This document shows, in pieces, positions 6,707 to 16,573 of a stretch of 64,000 nucleotides of DNA (positions are counted from its first letter, which is position 1; each line of letters starts with the position of its first letter). The DNA is from CAJMGO01 sp900557305. GTDB lineage: Bacteria > Bacillota_I > Bacilli_A > RF39 > UBA660. Made by a program: the position numbers and the translations under genes. The notes under the pieces were generated by a model. That model worked only from the letters and a program-made list of their open reading frames with translations, did no database searches and was not told the DNA's origin. Location: assembly GCA_905212975.1 (NCBI GenBank), contig CAJMGO010000007.1:6258-70257 (forward strand). Direction: 5' to 3'.

Positions 6707-7402
6707 ATGAAAAAAGGTAAGAAATATGTAGCTGCATCTTCAAAAATAGATAAGACTAAATCTTATACTAAAGAAGAAGCTATTAAATTAGTTAAAGAAA
6801 CTTCAACAGCTAATTTTGATGCAACTGTAGAGCTTGCACTTAGATTAAATCTTGATACTAAGAAAGCTGATCAACAATTAAGAGGTGCATTAGTACTTCC
6901 AAATGGAACAGGAAAAACTAAAAAAGTATTAGTTATTGCAAAAGGACCTGCTGCTCAAGCTGCAAAAGATGCTGGTGCTGATTATGTAGGAGATACTGAC
7001 ATGCTTGAAAAAATCGAAAAAGAAAATTGGTTTGATTTCGATGTTATGGTAGCAACTCCTGATATGATGCCTGCTTTAGGAAAACTTGGAAAAATTTTAG
7101 GGCCTAAAGGATTAATGCCAAATCCAAAAACTGGAACAGTTACAATGGATACTAAAAAAGCTGTAGAAGAAGTTAAAAAAGGACGTGTAGAATACAGAAC
7201 TGATAGTTATGGTAATTTACATGTTATCATTGGAAAGGTATCTTTCGATGATGAAAAATTAGTTGAAAATCTTAATGCTTTCATGAACTTGATTAATAAA
7301 ACTAAACCTATGACAGTAAAAGGTAAATATATTTTAAATGTTGCTGTTACTTCAACAATGGGACCAAGTGTTAAAATTAGTCAAGAAAGCTTTGACTTTT
7401 AA
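6707..7402 (+). CDS. rplA: 50S ribosomal protein L1
   Basis: 231 residues, normal length. Visible features: the N-terminal KKYVAASSKIDKTKSY, the central domain with PNGTGK, and the signature LGPKGLMPNPKTGTVT. L1 forms the mobile stalk at the ribosomal E site and usually represses its own operon by binding the leader mRNA. The operator-like sequences at 6149-6183 and 6643-6692 fit that role. Confidence 0.97.
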   Translation: MKKGKKYVAASSKIDKTKSYTKEEAIKLVKETSTANFDATVELALRLNLDTKKADQQLRGALVLPNGTGKTKKVLVIAKGPAAQAAKDAGADYVGDTDMLEKIEKENWFDFDVMVATPDMMPALGKLGKILGPKGLMPNPKTGTVTMDTKKAVEEVKKGRVEYRTDSYGNLHVIIGKVSFDDEKLVENLNAFMNLINKTKPMTVKGKYILNVAVTSTMGPSVKISQESFDF

Positions 7403-7420
7403 TTAAAAATATGTTAGAAT
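7392..7420 (+). promoter_or_regulatory. promoter of rplJ-rplL
   Basis: TTGACT, 17 bp, TAGAAT. The -35 lies inside the last codons of rplA. Confidence 0.6.
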
Positions 7421-7439
7421 TAAATTGTTTCTTGAAAAA

Positions 7440-7570
7440 TATATATTAATACCGTAGACAGTAGGTGCTATTAGCTTAATTTCCTACCGAGGATCTTAAA
7501 TAAATTTTTAAGTCTTTGGCCTTACTGTGAAAAGTTAGGCCTTTTTTATACGGTGACTCTAAAAAAATGA
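7440..7570 (+). promoter_or_regulatory. L10 (rplJ) leader RNA
   Basis: The leader has the conserved pieces of the L10 leader family: ACCGTAGACAGTAGGTGC, CTTAATTTCCTACCGAGG, TTGGCCTTACTGTGA, and a closing ATACGG. The L10(L12)4 complex normally binds it to repress rplJL. Confidence 0.85.
7518..7547 (+). terminator. attenuator hairpin of the L10 leader
   Basis: GGCCTTACT pairs with AGTTAGGCC (one mismatch), followed by TTTTTT. It lies inside the L10 leader and can stop transcription before rplJ. Confidence 0.6.
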
Positions 7571-7582
7571 GGAGGTGCTAAA

Positions 7583-8074
7583 ATGGCAAACCAAAAGATA
7601 ATTGAAAGAAAATCTCAAACAGTATCAGAAATAGCTGATAAAATTAAAAATTCAAGTTCGGTTGTATTCTTTGAATATAGAGGACTTACTGTTGGAGAAA
7701 CAAATGCTTTAAGAAAAATCTTAAAAGAAACAAATTCAGAGTATAAAGTTTACAAAAACACACTTGCATCACGTGCTCTTGATTCTTTAAACATTGATTT
7801 AAAAGAACACATGAATGGTCCAAAGGCTATCGCTTTTGGTACAGATGCAATCGCACCAATTAAAGCTTTAAGTGATTTTGCAAAAACTCATAAAGCTTTA
7901 GAATTAAAAGTTGGTATCGTTGATGGTGAAATAGCTGATGAAAAAATGTTAAAAGAATTAGCTGCTATACCATCAAGAGAAGGATTACTTACAATGTTTG
8001 CTTCTGGTTTAATGCAACATGTAAGAGACTTCGCAATATGCTTAGATTTACATAGTAAAAATTTAGAAAAATAA
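7583..8074 (+). CDS. rplJ: 50S ribosomal protein L10
   Basis: 163 residues. The N-terminal rRNA-binding domain is visible (VVFFEYRGLTVGETNALRK..., YKVYKNTLASRA), as is the C-terminal helix that carries L7/L12 dimers. L10 forms the base of the ribosomal stalk. GAGGAGGTG precedes ATG 7583. In the usual order rplJ-rplL under the L10 leader. Confidence 0.96.
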   Translation: MANQKIIERKSQTVSEIADKIKNSSSVVFFEYRGLTVGETNALRKILKETNSEYKVYKNTLASRALDSLNIDLKEHMNGPKAIAFGTDAIAPIKALSDFAKTHKALELKVGIVDGEIADEKMLKELAAIPSREGLLTMFASGLMQHVRDFAICLDLHSKNLEK

Positions 8075-8099
8075 TTTATAGGAAAGTGGGGAATTTAAA

Positions 8100-8465
8100 A
8101 TGGCAAAAATAAGCGCAAAAGAAATTATTGATTCACTAAAAGAAATGACTCTTTTAGAAATTAAAGAAGTAGTAGATTTAATGAAAGAAGAACTTGGTGT
8201 TGATCCAAGTGCAGTAGCTGTAGCTGCAGCACCTGTAGCAGCAGTTGAAGAAGGACCAAGCACATTTAATGTTGTATTAACAGCTGCTGGAGCAAACAAA
8301 ATTGCTGTTATCAAATTAGTTCGTGAAATTACTGGTTTAGGATTAAAAGAAGCTAAAGACTTAGCTGATAACGGTGGAGTTGTTAAAGAAAAAGCTGCTA
8401 AAGAAGAAGCAGAAGGATTAAAAGCTCAATTTGAAGAAGCTGGAGCTACTATTGAATTACAATAA
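8100..8465 (+). CDS. rplL: 50S ribosomal protein L7/L12
   Basis: 121 residues. The N-terminal dimerisation helices (LLEIKEVVDLMKEELGV), the alanine-rich hinge and the C-terminal factor-binding domain (FNVVLTAAGANKIAVIK, EITGLGLKEAKDLAD) are all present. It recruits translational GTPases. A hairpin at 8485-8518 follows before ybxB. Confidence 0.97.
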   Translation: MAKISAKEIIDSLKEMTLLEIKEVVDLMKEELGVDPSAVAVAAAPVAAVEEGPSTFNVVLTAAGANKIAVIKLVREITGLGLKEAKDLADNGGVVKEKAAKEEAEGLKAQFEEAGATIELQ

Positions 8466-8484
8466 TTTTTAAAATTAAGATTTT

Positions 8485-8518
8485 AGCCTATACTACAAAA
8501 AATGTGGTATGGGCTTTC
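8485..8518 (+). terminator. hairpin between rplL and ybxB
   Basis: AGCCTATACTAC pairs with GTGGTATGGGCT over 12 bp with G-U pairs, followed by TTTC rather than a long T run. Probably a partial terminator or mRNA-stabilising hairpin that sets rplJL against rpoBC expression. Confidence 0.5.
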
Positions 8519-8543
8519 ATCGTCTTTAAAAGTAGGTGAAAAT

Positions 8544-9140
8544 ATGAGTCATTATTTTGAAAATGATAAAGAGCTAAAAAGCAATAAAAAGTTAAATAAA
8601 GTTATTATTAATGATATTGAATTTTCTTTTTTATCTGATAATGGAGTTTTTTCAAAACGTGGGCTTGATTATGGTACAAGAACGTTACTTGAAAATCTTG
8701 ATACAAAACATATTCATGGAAATATACTTGATTTTGGATGTGGATATGGTCCAATTGGAATTTATTTATCTAAAGTATGCAATTGTAGTGTTGATATGAT
8801 TGATATAAATAATAGAAGTCTTGAATTAGCACGTGAAAATTCAAATATTAATAATGTTAATACAAATATATTTTATAGTAATATTTATGAAAATATAAAT
8901 AAAAAGTATGATTTTATAATTTCAAATCCTCCTATTAGAGTTGGTAAGGAAATATTATATAAAATTTTGTTTGAGGCATATGATCATTTAAATGAAAATG
9001 GTGAATTATGGATTGTTATAAATAAGGATCAAGGTGCAAAGAGTGTTGTTAGAGATTTAGAAAAAAAATATGAGACAAGTATAATAGAAAAAAATAAGGG
9101 TTTTTATGTTATTTGCTCTAAAAGAATTGACACTTTGTAA
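8544..9140 (+). CDS. ybxB: class I SAM methyltransferase, RsmC/YbxB type
   Basis: 198 residues from ATG 8544, which is preceded by AGTAGGTGA; an in-frame ATG at 8502 lies within the hairpin and is unlikely. SAM-binding motif ILDFGCGYGPIGIYL and the catalytic motif SNPPIR identify an RsmC-like N2-guanine methyltransferase, presumably acting on 16S rRNA. Its place between rplL and rpoB is the same as ybxB in Bacillus. The rpoB promoter lies in its last codons. Confidence 0.88.
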   Translation: MSHYFENDKELKSNKKLNKVIINDIEFSFLSDNGVFSKRGLDYGTRTLLENLDTKHIHGNILDFGCGYGPIGIYLSKVCNCSVDMIDINNRSLELARENSNINNVNTNIFYSNIYENINKKYDFIISNPPIRVGKEILYKILFEAYDHLNENGELWIVINKDQGAKSVVRDLEKKYETSIIEKNKGFYVICSKRIDTL

Positions 9141-9155
9141 TTATTTTGTTAAAAT
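9127..9155 (+). promoter_or_regulatory. promoter of rpoB-rpoC
   Basis: Perfect -35 TTGACA, 17 bp, TAAAAT. The -35 lies in the 3' end of ybxB. The leader also has a short ATATACGCGTATAT palindrome at 9171-9184. Confidence 0.7.
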
Positions 9156-9227
9156 TATAAATTGGTGGCATATACGCGTATATATATGTTAGATCTTTAA
9201 AAAAATTTAGTATATAGGGGTGAAACA

Positions 9228-12200
9228 GTGGCTTATACAGTTAAAAAGTTTGGAGATCATAGAGAAAGAAGAAGTTATGCGAAAACTAAAAACGCAGTTG
9301 AATTAGGTAATTTACTTGAAATTCAAAAAAAATCATATAATTGGTTTATTACAGATGGTATAAAAGAAGTATTTGATGATATTTTTCCAGTTGATAGTTT
9401 TACTGGAAATCTTTCATTAGAATTTGGTGATTATTCATTTGATGAACCAAGATATAGTATAAAGGGTTGTAAAGAAAGATATGCAACTTATGCAGCTCCT
9501 TTAAAAGTTGAAGCTCGTTTATTTAACCATGAAACTGGTGAGGTAAAGGAACAAGAAATTTATTTAGGTGATATGCCTATAATGACAGATGGTGGTTCAT
9601 TTATCATTAATGGTGCAGAAAGAGTAATTGTATCTCAATTAGTTCGTTCACCTAGTGCATATTATGGAAAAGAAACGGATAAAAATGGGCGTGTTGTAAT
9701 TACATCACAAATCATTCCTAACAGGGGAACTTGGCTTGAATATGAATTAGATGCTAGGGATGTAATTTATGTTAGAATTGATAGAACTAGAAAAGTACCA
9801 GTTACTACATTATTAAGAGCAATTGGTTTATCTAGTGATGATGATATAATTGATTTATTTGGTGAGAATAAATTTATAGATTATACTTTAGCAAAAGATA
9901 CTAATAAAAATACAGATGAGGCTTTAATTGATATTCATTCAAAATTAAGGCCTGGTGAACCTTCTACATTAGATAGTGCTAAAAATCAATTAATTACAAG
10001 ATTTTTTGATGCATTTAAATATGATTTAGCTCATGTAGGACGTTATAAATTTAATAAGAAGCTAAATGTTATGAATCGTTTGCTTGGATGCAAATTAGCT
10101 GAAGATATTTCTGTTGATGGTAAAGTTGTAGCAGCAAAAGATACTGTTATTGATAAACAAACTCTTGAAAATTTAAAACCTATTTTTGAGGGTGGATATG
10201 GAACTGTTGAAACATTAATTAATAATGAACTTGATACTTATAATAAGGTTCAAATTGTTAAAGTTTATTCTAAAAAAGAGCCTGAAAAGGTTGTAAAAAT
10301 AATTGGTAATGATCCAACGATTGATATTAGAAGATTAACAGTATCAGATATTTATGCATCAGTTTCTTATTATTTAAATTTACTTGATGGTATTGGTACT
10401 ATTGATGAAATTGATCACTTATCAAATAGACGTGTTCGTCAAGTAGGTGAATTATTACAAAATCAATTTAAAATTGGTATTAGTCGTATAGAAAGAGTAA
10501 TTAGAGATAGAATGTCTACTCAAGAAATTACTGAAGTAACGCCAAAATCTTTAATTAATATAAGACCACTTACTGCTGCAATAAAGGAATTCTTTGGTTC
10601 GTCACAATTGTCTCAATTTATGGATCAAACAAATCCTATAGCAGAACTTACTCATAAAAGACGTTTAAGCTCTTTAGGACCTGGTGGACTTTCTCGTGAT
10701 AGAGCTGGTATGGAAGTTCGTGACGTTAATCCATCTCATTATGGAAGACTTTGTCCAGTTGAATCTCCTGAAGGACCAAACATTGGTTTAATTACATCAC
10801 TTGCAAGTTATGCTAAAATAGATGATTATGGATTTATAATGACACCTTATCGTAAAGTTAATGACGGTGTTGTTACAGATGAAATAGTATATATGACTGC
10901 AGATGAAGAAATTGATTATTATATAGCAACTGCTGTAATTAAATTAGATGATAATAATAAAATTACAGATATTGATGTTCCTGTTCGTTATAGAGGGGAA
11001 AATTTAATAGTAGATAGTAGCAAAGTTGATTACATGGATGTTTCTCCACAACAAGTTGTATCAGTTACAACTCAAGCTATACCATTCCTTGAACATGATG
11101 ATGGTAAAAGAGCATTAATGGGTTCAAACATGCAACGTCAAGCAATTCCACTTATTAAACCTGAAGCTCCAATTGTAGGAACTGGTGTAGAAGCAATTGC
11201 TGCTCGTGATTCAGGTGTTGTTATTATTGCTAAAGCTGATGGTGTTGTTGATTATGTTGATGGACGTAAGATAATAGTTAAGACTAAAGGTGGTATGGAT
11301 ACATATTATCTTGATGGTTATGAAAGAAGTAATAATGGTACATGCTATCATCAAAAACCTATTGTTAAAAAAGGTGACAAAGTTACAGCTGGTGAAGTAA
11401 TTGGTGATGGACCAGCAACTGAAAAAGGTGAAATGGCTCTTGGACGTAATGTTAAAGTTGCATTTATGAACTATAATGGTTATAACTATGAAGATGCAGT
11501 TATATTAAATGAAAGATTAGTAAAAGATGATGCATTTACATCTATTCATATAGAAGAATATGAATTAGAGTGTCGTGATACTAAACTTGGACCAGAAGAG
11601 TTTACAAGAGATATCCCAAATGTTGGAGAAGATGCTCGTCGTAACCTTGATGATTCTGGTATTATTAGAGTAGGTACTGAAGTAAAAAATGGTGATATTT
11701 TAGTTGGTAAAGTAACTCCAAAAGGTATGGCAGAACTTACATCTGAGGAAAAATTATTACATGCAATATTTGGTGAAAAAACAAGAGAAGTAAGAGATTC
11801 TTCATTACGTGTACCAAATGGTGGTGAAGGTATTGTTTATGATATTAAAATATTCACAAAAGAAGATTGCGATGAACTTCCTGCTGGTGTTTCTAAAATA
11901 GTTAGAGTTTATATTGCTCAAAAGAGAAAAATAACTGTAGGAGATAAAATGGCAGGACGTCATGGTAATAAAGGGGTTGTATCACTTATTTTACCAGAAG
12001 AAGATATGCCATATTTACCAAATGGTGAAACAGTAGATATCTTACTTAATCCACTTGGAGTTCCATCTCGTATGAATTTAGGTCAAATTTTGGAAATGCA
12101 TTTAGGTATGGCTGCAAAAGAACTTGGTATTTATGTTGCTACACCAGTATTTGATGGTGCAACTAAAGATGAGATTGTAGATGCATTAAAAGAAGCAGGA

Positions 12201-12860
12201 CTTGATGAAGATGGTAAGACTATTTTACGTGATGGACGTACTGGTGAACCATTTGATAATCGTATAAGTGTAGGTATAATGTATTTCATTAAATTACACC
12301 ATATGGTTGATGATAAATTACATGCTAGATCTACAGGACCATACTCACTTGTAACTCAACAACCTTTAGGTGGTAAAGCTCAATTTGGTGGTCAAAGATT
12401 TGGAGAAATGGAAGTTTGGGCGCTTTATGCATATGGTGCTGCTCATGTTCTTCAAGAAATGATGACTGTTAAATCTGATGATGTTGTTGGACGTGTTAAA
12501 GTTTATGAATCATTGGTTAAAGGATTGCCTCTTCCAACAAGTGGTGTTCCAGAAAGCTTTAGAGTTTTAATAAAAGAATTCCAAGCATTAGGTCTTGATA
12601 TCACTGTACTTGATAATGAAGGAAAATTCGTTGATGTAAAAGAGTTGGAAGCTGAAGAGGAAGATATGTTAAATTCTTCTGAAATAATAGATGCTTCTAC
12701 ACTTCCAGAACCAGATGAACCTGAAGATTCTGTTGATGATGAAGAAGAATTTGACGATTTAGATGATATTTTAGATGATGAATTAGATGAGAAATTCTTA
12801 AAGGAAATGGAGAATGGATCTGATGAATATGAATTTACTGATGAGGGGGTTGAGGATTAA
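9228..12860 (+). CDS. rpoB: DNA-directed RNA polymerase subunit beta
   Basis: 1210 residues, typical for Firmicutes. Visible landmarks: the rifampicin region (GSSQLSQFMDQTNPIAELTH, HKRRLSSLGPGGLSRDRAG), HYGRLCPVESPEGPNIGLI, the active-site lysine region KMAGRHGNKGVVS and the switch region GGKAQFGGQRFGEMEVWAL. The C-terminus is a highly acidic tail. GTG start with AGGGGTGA upstream. The stop codon overlaps the rpoC start by one base (TAATG), so the two are translationally coupled. Confidence 0.98.
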   Translation: MAYTVKKFGDHRERRSYAKTKNAVELGNLLEIQKKSYNWFITDGIKEVFDDIFPVDSFTGNLSLEFGDYSFDEPRYSIKGCKERYATYAAPLKVEARLFNHETGEVKEQEIYLGDMPIMTDGGSFIINGAERVIVSQLVRSPSAYYGKETDKNGRVVITSQIIPNRGTWLEYELDARDVIYVRIDRTRKVPVTTLLRAIGLSSDDDIIDLFGENKFIDYTLAKDTNKNTDEALIDIHSKLRPGEPSTLDSAKNQLITRFFDAFKYDLAHVGRYKFNKKLNVMNRLLGCKLAEDISVDGKVVAAKDTVIDKQTLENLKPIFEGGYGTVETLINNELDTYNKVQIVKVYSKKEPEKVVKIIGNDPTIDIRRLTVSDIYASVSYYLNLLDGIGTIDEIDHLSNRRVRQVGELLQNQFKIGISRIERVIRDRMSTQEITEVTPKSLINIRPLTAAIKEFFGSSQLSQFMDQTNPIAELTHKRRLSSLGPGGLSRDRAGMEVRDVNPSHYGRLCPVESPEGPNIGLITSLASYAKIDDYGFIMTPYRKVNDGVVTDEIVYMTADEEIDYYIATAVIKLDDNNKITDIDVPVRYRGENLIVDSSKVDYMDVSPQQVVSVTTQAIPFLEHDDGKRALMGSNMQRQAIPLIKPEAPIVGTGVEAIAARDSGVVIIAKADGVVDYVDGRKIIVKTKGGMDTYYLDGYERSNNGTCYHQKPIVKKGDKVTAGEVIGDGPATEKGEMALGRNVKVAFMNYNGYNYEDAVILNERLVKDDAFTSIHIEEYELECRDTKLGPEEFTRDIPNVGEDARRNLDDSGIIRVGTEVKNGDILVGKVTPKGMAELTSEEKLLHAIFGEKTREVRDSSLRVPNGGEGIVYDIKIFTKEDCDELPAGVSKIVRVYIAQKRKITVGDKMAGRHGNKGVVSLILPEEDMPYLPNGETVDILLNPLGVPSRMNLGQILEMHLGMAAKELGIYVATPVFDGATKDEIVDALKEAGLDEDGKTILRDGRTGEPFDNRISVGIMYFIKLHHMVDDKLHARSTGPYSLVTQQPLGGKAQFGGQRFGEMEVWALYAYGAAHVLQEMMTVKSDDVVGRVKVYESLVKGLPLPTSGVPESFRVLIKEFQALGLDITVLDNEGKFVDVKELEAEEEDMLNSSEIIDASTLPEPDEPEDSVDDEEEFDDLDDILDDELDEKFLKEMENGSDEYEFTDEGVED

Positions 12861-15800
12861 TGGATGCTAATAATTTTGAAGGTTTAAAAATTGCGATTGC
12901 CTCTCCTGAAAGAATCAGAGAATGGTCACATGGTGAGGTAAAAAAAGCTGAAACTATAAATTATCGTACATTAAAACCAGAAAAAGATGGACTTTTCTGT
13001 GAAAAAATATTTGGTCCAACAAAAGATTATGAATGTTCTTGTGGTAAATATAAAAGATTAAGATATAAGAATATCGTATGTGATAGATGTGGAGTAGAAG
13101 TTACTCGTTCTAAAGTACGTCGTGAACGTATGGGACACATAGAGTTAGCTACTCCTGTATCTCATATTTGGTTCTTTAAAGGTGTACCTTCCCGTATGGG
13201 GCTTGTACTTGATATGTCTCCAAGAGATCTTGAAGAAGTATTATACTTTGTATCTTATGTTGTACTTGATCCTGGAAAAGCACCACTTGAAAAGAAACAA
13301 ACAATAAGCGATAAAGAATACCGTGCTTATTATGAAAAATATGGTAATGAGTTTAGAGTAGGTATGGGTGCTGAAGCTATAAAAGAACTTCTTATGCAAG
13401 TTGATCTTGAAAAAGAAGTTGCTGAAATAAAAGCTGAAATTGAAACAATTAAAGATACTGCTAGTCAAAAAAGAGTTCGTTTAATTAAAAGACTTGATGT
13501 GCTTGATGCATTCTTAGAGTCAGGTAATAAACCTGAATGGATGATAATGGATGTAATTCCTGTAATTCCTCCAGAACTTCGTCCAATGATTCAACTTGAT
13601 GGTGGTAGATTTGCAGCATCTGATTTAAATGATTTGTATAGACGTGTTATTAATCGTAATAATCGTTTGAAAAAATTATTAGAGCTTGGAGCTCCTTCTA
13701 TAATTGTTCAAAATGAAAAACGTATGCTTCAAGAAGCAGTTGATGCTTTATTTGATAATGGTAGACGTGGAAAAAATATAACTGGAGCTGGAAATAGACC
13801 TCTTAAATCATTATCAAGTATGTTAAAGGGAAAACAAGGACGTTTCCGTCAAAACTTACTTGGTAAACGTGTTGACTATTCTGGTCGTTCAGTTATTGTT
13901 GTTGGACCATCTCTTAAAATGTATGAATGTGGTATACCAAAAGAAATGGCTCTTGAATTATTTAAACCACATGTTATAAATGGATTGGTATCAAAGGAAA
14001 TAGCTTCTAATATAAAAGCTGCTAAAAAAATGATTGATAACCAAGATGAAAGAGTATGGGATATAGTTGAGGAAAAGATAAAAGAACATCCTGTAATGTT
14101 AAACCGTGCTCCAACACTTCATAGACTTGGTATTCAAGCATTCCAACCAAAATTAATAAATGGACGTGCTATTAGACTTCATCCACTTGTTTGTGCAGCA
14201 TTTAATGCTGATTTCGATGGAGACCAAATGGCAGTACATGTTCCAATTAGTGAAGAAGCACAAGCAGAAGCAAGAATTTTAATGCTTGGTGCTAATAATA
14301 TTTTGAAACCTTCTGATGGTAATCCAATTGTTACTCCAGGTCAGGATATGATATTAGGTAACTATTATATTACTATTGAAAAAGCTGGTGCTAAAGGAGA
14401 AGGAAGAATATTTAAATCTCCTGAAGAAGTATTATGTGCTTTAGGAAGAGGAGAGTTAGTATATCATACAAGAGTAGCTATTCCTGTTAAGTCATTTAAA
14501 CACAAAGTATTCCCAGATGTATATATGGATAAATACTTAGTAACTACTCCAGGTAAATTAATTTTTAATGAAATATTCCCAGATTCTTTCCAATATGTAA
14601 GTGAAGGAACTTCTGAAAATATAGAAAAAATTACTCCTGCAAAATTCTTTATAGATAGAGGTAAAAATATACCTGAAGAGATAAAGAATATGGAAATTAA
14701 TAAACCTTTTACAAAGGGTGTATTTAAAAAGTTAATTGCTCAAATATATAAGAGATATCAAACTACTGAAACATCTATTATGCTTGATAAATTAAAAGAT
14801 ATTGGATTTAAATATTCAACATTATCTGGTATTTCAATTGGTGTTGGAGATATTCATGAAACTGAAAAAAAACATGAAATAATTGATGCTGCTCACGACA
14901 AAGTTGCTTTAATAAATAAACAATTTAAACGTGGATTATTTACTGAAGAAGAAAGATATCAAACTGTTGTTCAAACATGGAGCGAAGCAAAAGATAAAAT
15001 TGCTGCTGAGCTTGCTAATATCATTAATAATGATAGAGAAAATTCTATTTCTATGATGATTGAATCAGGTGCTCGTGGTGATTTAGGAAACTATAACCAA
15101 ATGGCTGGTATGAGAGGACTTATGGCAAAACCAACTGGTGCGCCAGATGAAATTCCAATTACATCTTCATTCCTTGAAGGTGAAAGTGTTTCTGAATTCT
15201 TTGCTGCAACTCATGGTATAAGAAAAGGATTCGTTGATACAGCTTTAAAAACTGCAGATGCAGGATACTTAACAAGACGTCTTGTTGATGTAGCACAAGA
15301 TATAATTGTTAAAGAGGATGATTGTGGTACTGATCAAGGTGTTGTAGTTGAGGCATTTATGAATCAAGATGGTACTGAAGTTGAATCATTAAGAAATCGT
15401 ATTGTGGGAAGATTTACTTCTAAGAAAGTAATAAATCCTGAAACAAAAGATGTTATTGCTGATAAGAATACATATATAACTGAACAAATAGCTGACAAAA
15501 TTATTTCTGCAGGTATTACAAAGGTTCCAATTAGAACAGTTCTTACTTGTAAATCTAAACATGGTGTATGTGCTAAATGTTATGGTCGTAACCTTGCTAC
15601 AGGATTTATGGTTGAAGTTGGTGAAGCTGTTGGTATTATGGCTGCTCAATCAATTGGTGAACCAGGTACACAACTTACAATGCGTACTATTAACTCTGGT
15701 GGTGTTGCTGGAGATGATATTACTCAAGGTTTACCTCGTGTTCAAGAATTATTTGAAGCTCGTAATCCAAAAGGAAAAGCAACAATTTCAGAAATTAATG

Positions 15801-16492
15801 GTACAATTACAGATATAGTTGATCAAAATGGTAAATTTATTGTATCTGTTAAAAATGATGTTGAAACAAAAGAACATACAACTAACTATGGAGCTAAATT
15901 AGCTGTTAAAGTTGGGGATAATGTTGTTGCAGGTCAAAGACTTACACATGGTGCTATATCTCCAAAAGAATTATTAGTTGTAACTGATCCAAATACTGTT
16001 CAACAATATATATTACTTGAAATCCAAAAGGTTTATGGCTCTCAAGGTGTTGATATTAATGATAAGCACGTTGAAATTATTGCTAAACGTATGATTTCTA
16101 AGATTAAAATTGTTACTTCCGGAAATTCAATGTTCTTACCTGGTACAATGGTTGATATTAATGAATTTACTGATGTTAATAAGAATTTAATACTTGAAGG
16201 AAAGACTCCAGCAACAGGTAGACCAGTTCTTCTTGGTATTACAAAAGCATCTCTTGAAACTGATTCATTCTTATCTGCTGCTTCATTCCAAGAAACAACA
16301 AAGATATTAACTGATGCAGCAATTCATGGAAAAGTTGATCATTTAAATGGTTTAAAAGAAAATGTTATATTAGGTAAATTAATACCTGCTGGTACAGGTG
16401 CTAAAAAATATAAGAATTGTGATTATAAATTAGAAAATGATGAAACTGATGAAGAACCATTAGAGGCATTAGAAGAACAATTAATGGATTAA
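12860..16492 (+). CDS. rpoC: DNA-directed RNA polymerase subunit beta'
   Basis: 1210 residues. The N-terminal zinc site CSCG...CDRCG, the catalytic magnesium motif NADFDGDQMAVHVP, the second zinc cluster CKSKHGVCAKCYG and the bridge/trigger region are intact. It catalyses RNA synthesis together with RpoB. A perfect palindromic terminator follows directly. The rpsL-rpsG-fusA-tuf genes that usually follow rpoC in Firmicutes are not here. Confidence 0.98.
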   Translation: MDANNFEGLKIAIASPERIREWSHGEVKKAETINYRTLKPEKDGLFCEKIFGPTKDYECSCGKYKRLRYKNIVCDRCGVEVTRSKVRRERMGHIELATPVSHIWFFKGVPSRMGLVLDMSPRDLEEVLYFVSYVVLDPGKAPLEKKQTISDKEYRAYYEKYGNEFRVGMGAEAIKELLMQVDLEKEVAEIKAEIETIKDTASQKRVRLIKRLDVLDAFLESGNKPEWMIMDVIPVIPPELRPMIQLDGGRFAASDLNDLYRRVINRNNRLKKLLELGAPSIIVQNEKRMLQEAVDALFDNGRRGKNITGAGNRPLKSLSSMLKGKQGRFRQNLLGKRVDYSGRSVIVVGPSLKMYECGIPKEMALELFKPHVINGLVSKEIASNIKAAKKMIDNQDERVWDIVEEKIKEHPVMLNRAPTLHRLGIQAFQPKLINGRAIRLHPLVCAAFNADFDGDQMAVHVPISEEAQAEARILMLGANNILKPSDGNPIVTPGQDMILGNYYITIEKAGAKGEGRIFKSPEEVLCALGRGELVYHTRVAIPVKSFKHKVFPDVYMDKYLVTTPGKLIFNEIFPDSFQYVSEGTSENIEKITPAKFFIDRGKNIPEEIKNMEINKPFTKGVFKKLIAQIYKRYQTTETSIMLDKLKDIGFKYSTLSGISIGVGDIHETEKKHEIIDAAHDKVALINKQFKRGLFTEEERYQTVVQTWSEAKDKIAAELANIINNDRENSISMMIESGARGDLGNYNQMAGMRGLMAKPTGAPDEIPITSSFLEGESVSEFFAATHGIRKGFVDTALKTADAGYLTRRLVDVAQDIIVKEDDCGTDQGVVVEAFMNQDGTEVESLRNRIVGRFTSKKVINPETKDVIADKNTYITEQIADKIISAGITKVPIRTVLTCKSKHGVCAKCYGRNLATGFMVEVGEAVGIMAAQSIGEPGTQLTMRTINSGGVAGDDITQGLPRVQELFEARNPKGKATISEINGTITDIVDQNGKFIVSVKNDVETKEHTTNYGAKLAVKVGDNVVAGQRLTHGAISPKELLVVTDPNTVQQYILLEIQKVYGSQGVDINDKHVEIIAKRMISKIKIVTSGNSMFLPGTMVDINEFTDVNKNLILEGKTPATGRPVLLGITKASLETDSFLSAASFQETTKILTDAAIHGKVDHLNGLKENVILGKLIPAGTGAKKYKNCDYKLENDETDEEPLEALEEQLMD

Positions 16493-16518
16493 AGCTTAAG
16501 ATATCTTAAGCTTTTTTT
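16492..16518 (+). terminator. terminator of rpoBC
   Basis: Perfect inverted repeat AAGCTTAAGATATCTTAAGCTT... ending in seven Ts, starting at the rpoC stop codon. Confidence 0.85.
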
Positions 16519-16519
16519 C

Positions 16520-16548
16520 TTGACTTATTTTCATATATTGTTTATACT
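16520..16548 (+). promoter_or_regulatory. promoter of the zinc-ribbon membrane protein
   Basis: TTGACT, 17 bp, TATACT, immediately after the rpoC terminator. Confidence 0.65.
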
Positions 16549-16573
16549 GGTTTTAGAAATGAGGAGGAATAAT

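Noticed and set aside
8063..8314. Minus-strand open frame opposite rplL
   Set aside because: Shadow of the alanine-rich L7/L12 coding sequence; no ribosome binding site or family match.
9171..9184. ATATACGCGTATAT palindrome in the rpoB leader as an operator
   Set aside because: Short and alternating; nothing else supports regulation there.
15561..15818. Plus-strand open frame inside rpoC
   Set aside because: Out-of-frame shadow of conserved RpoC sequence.
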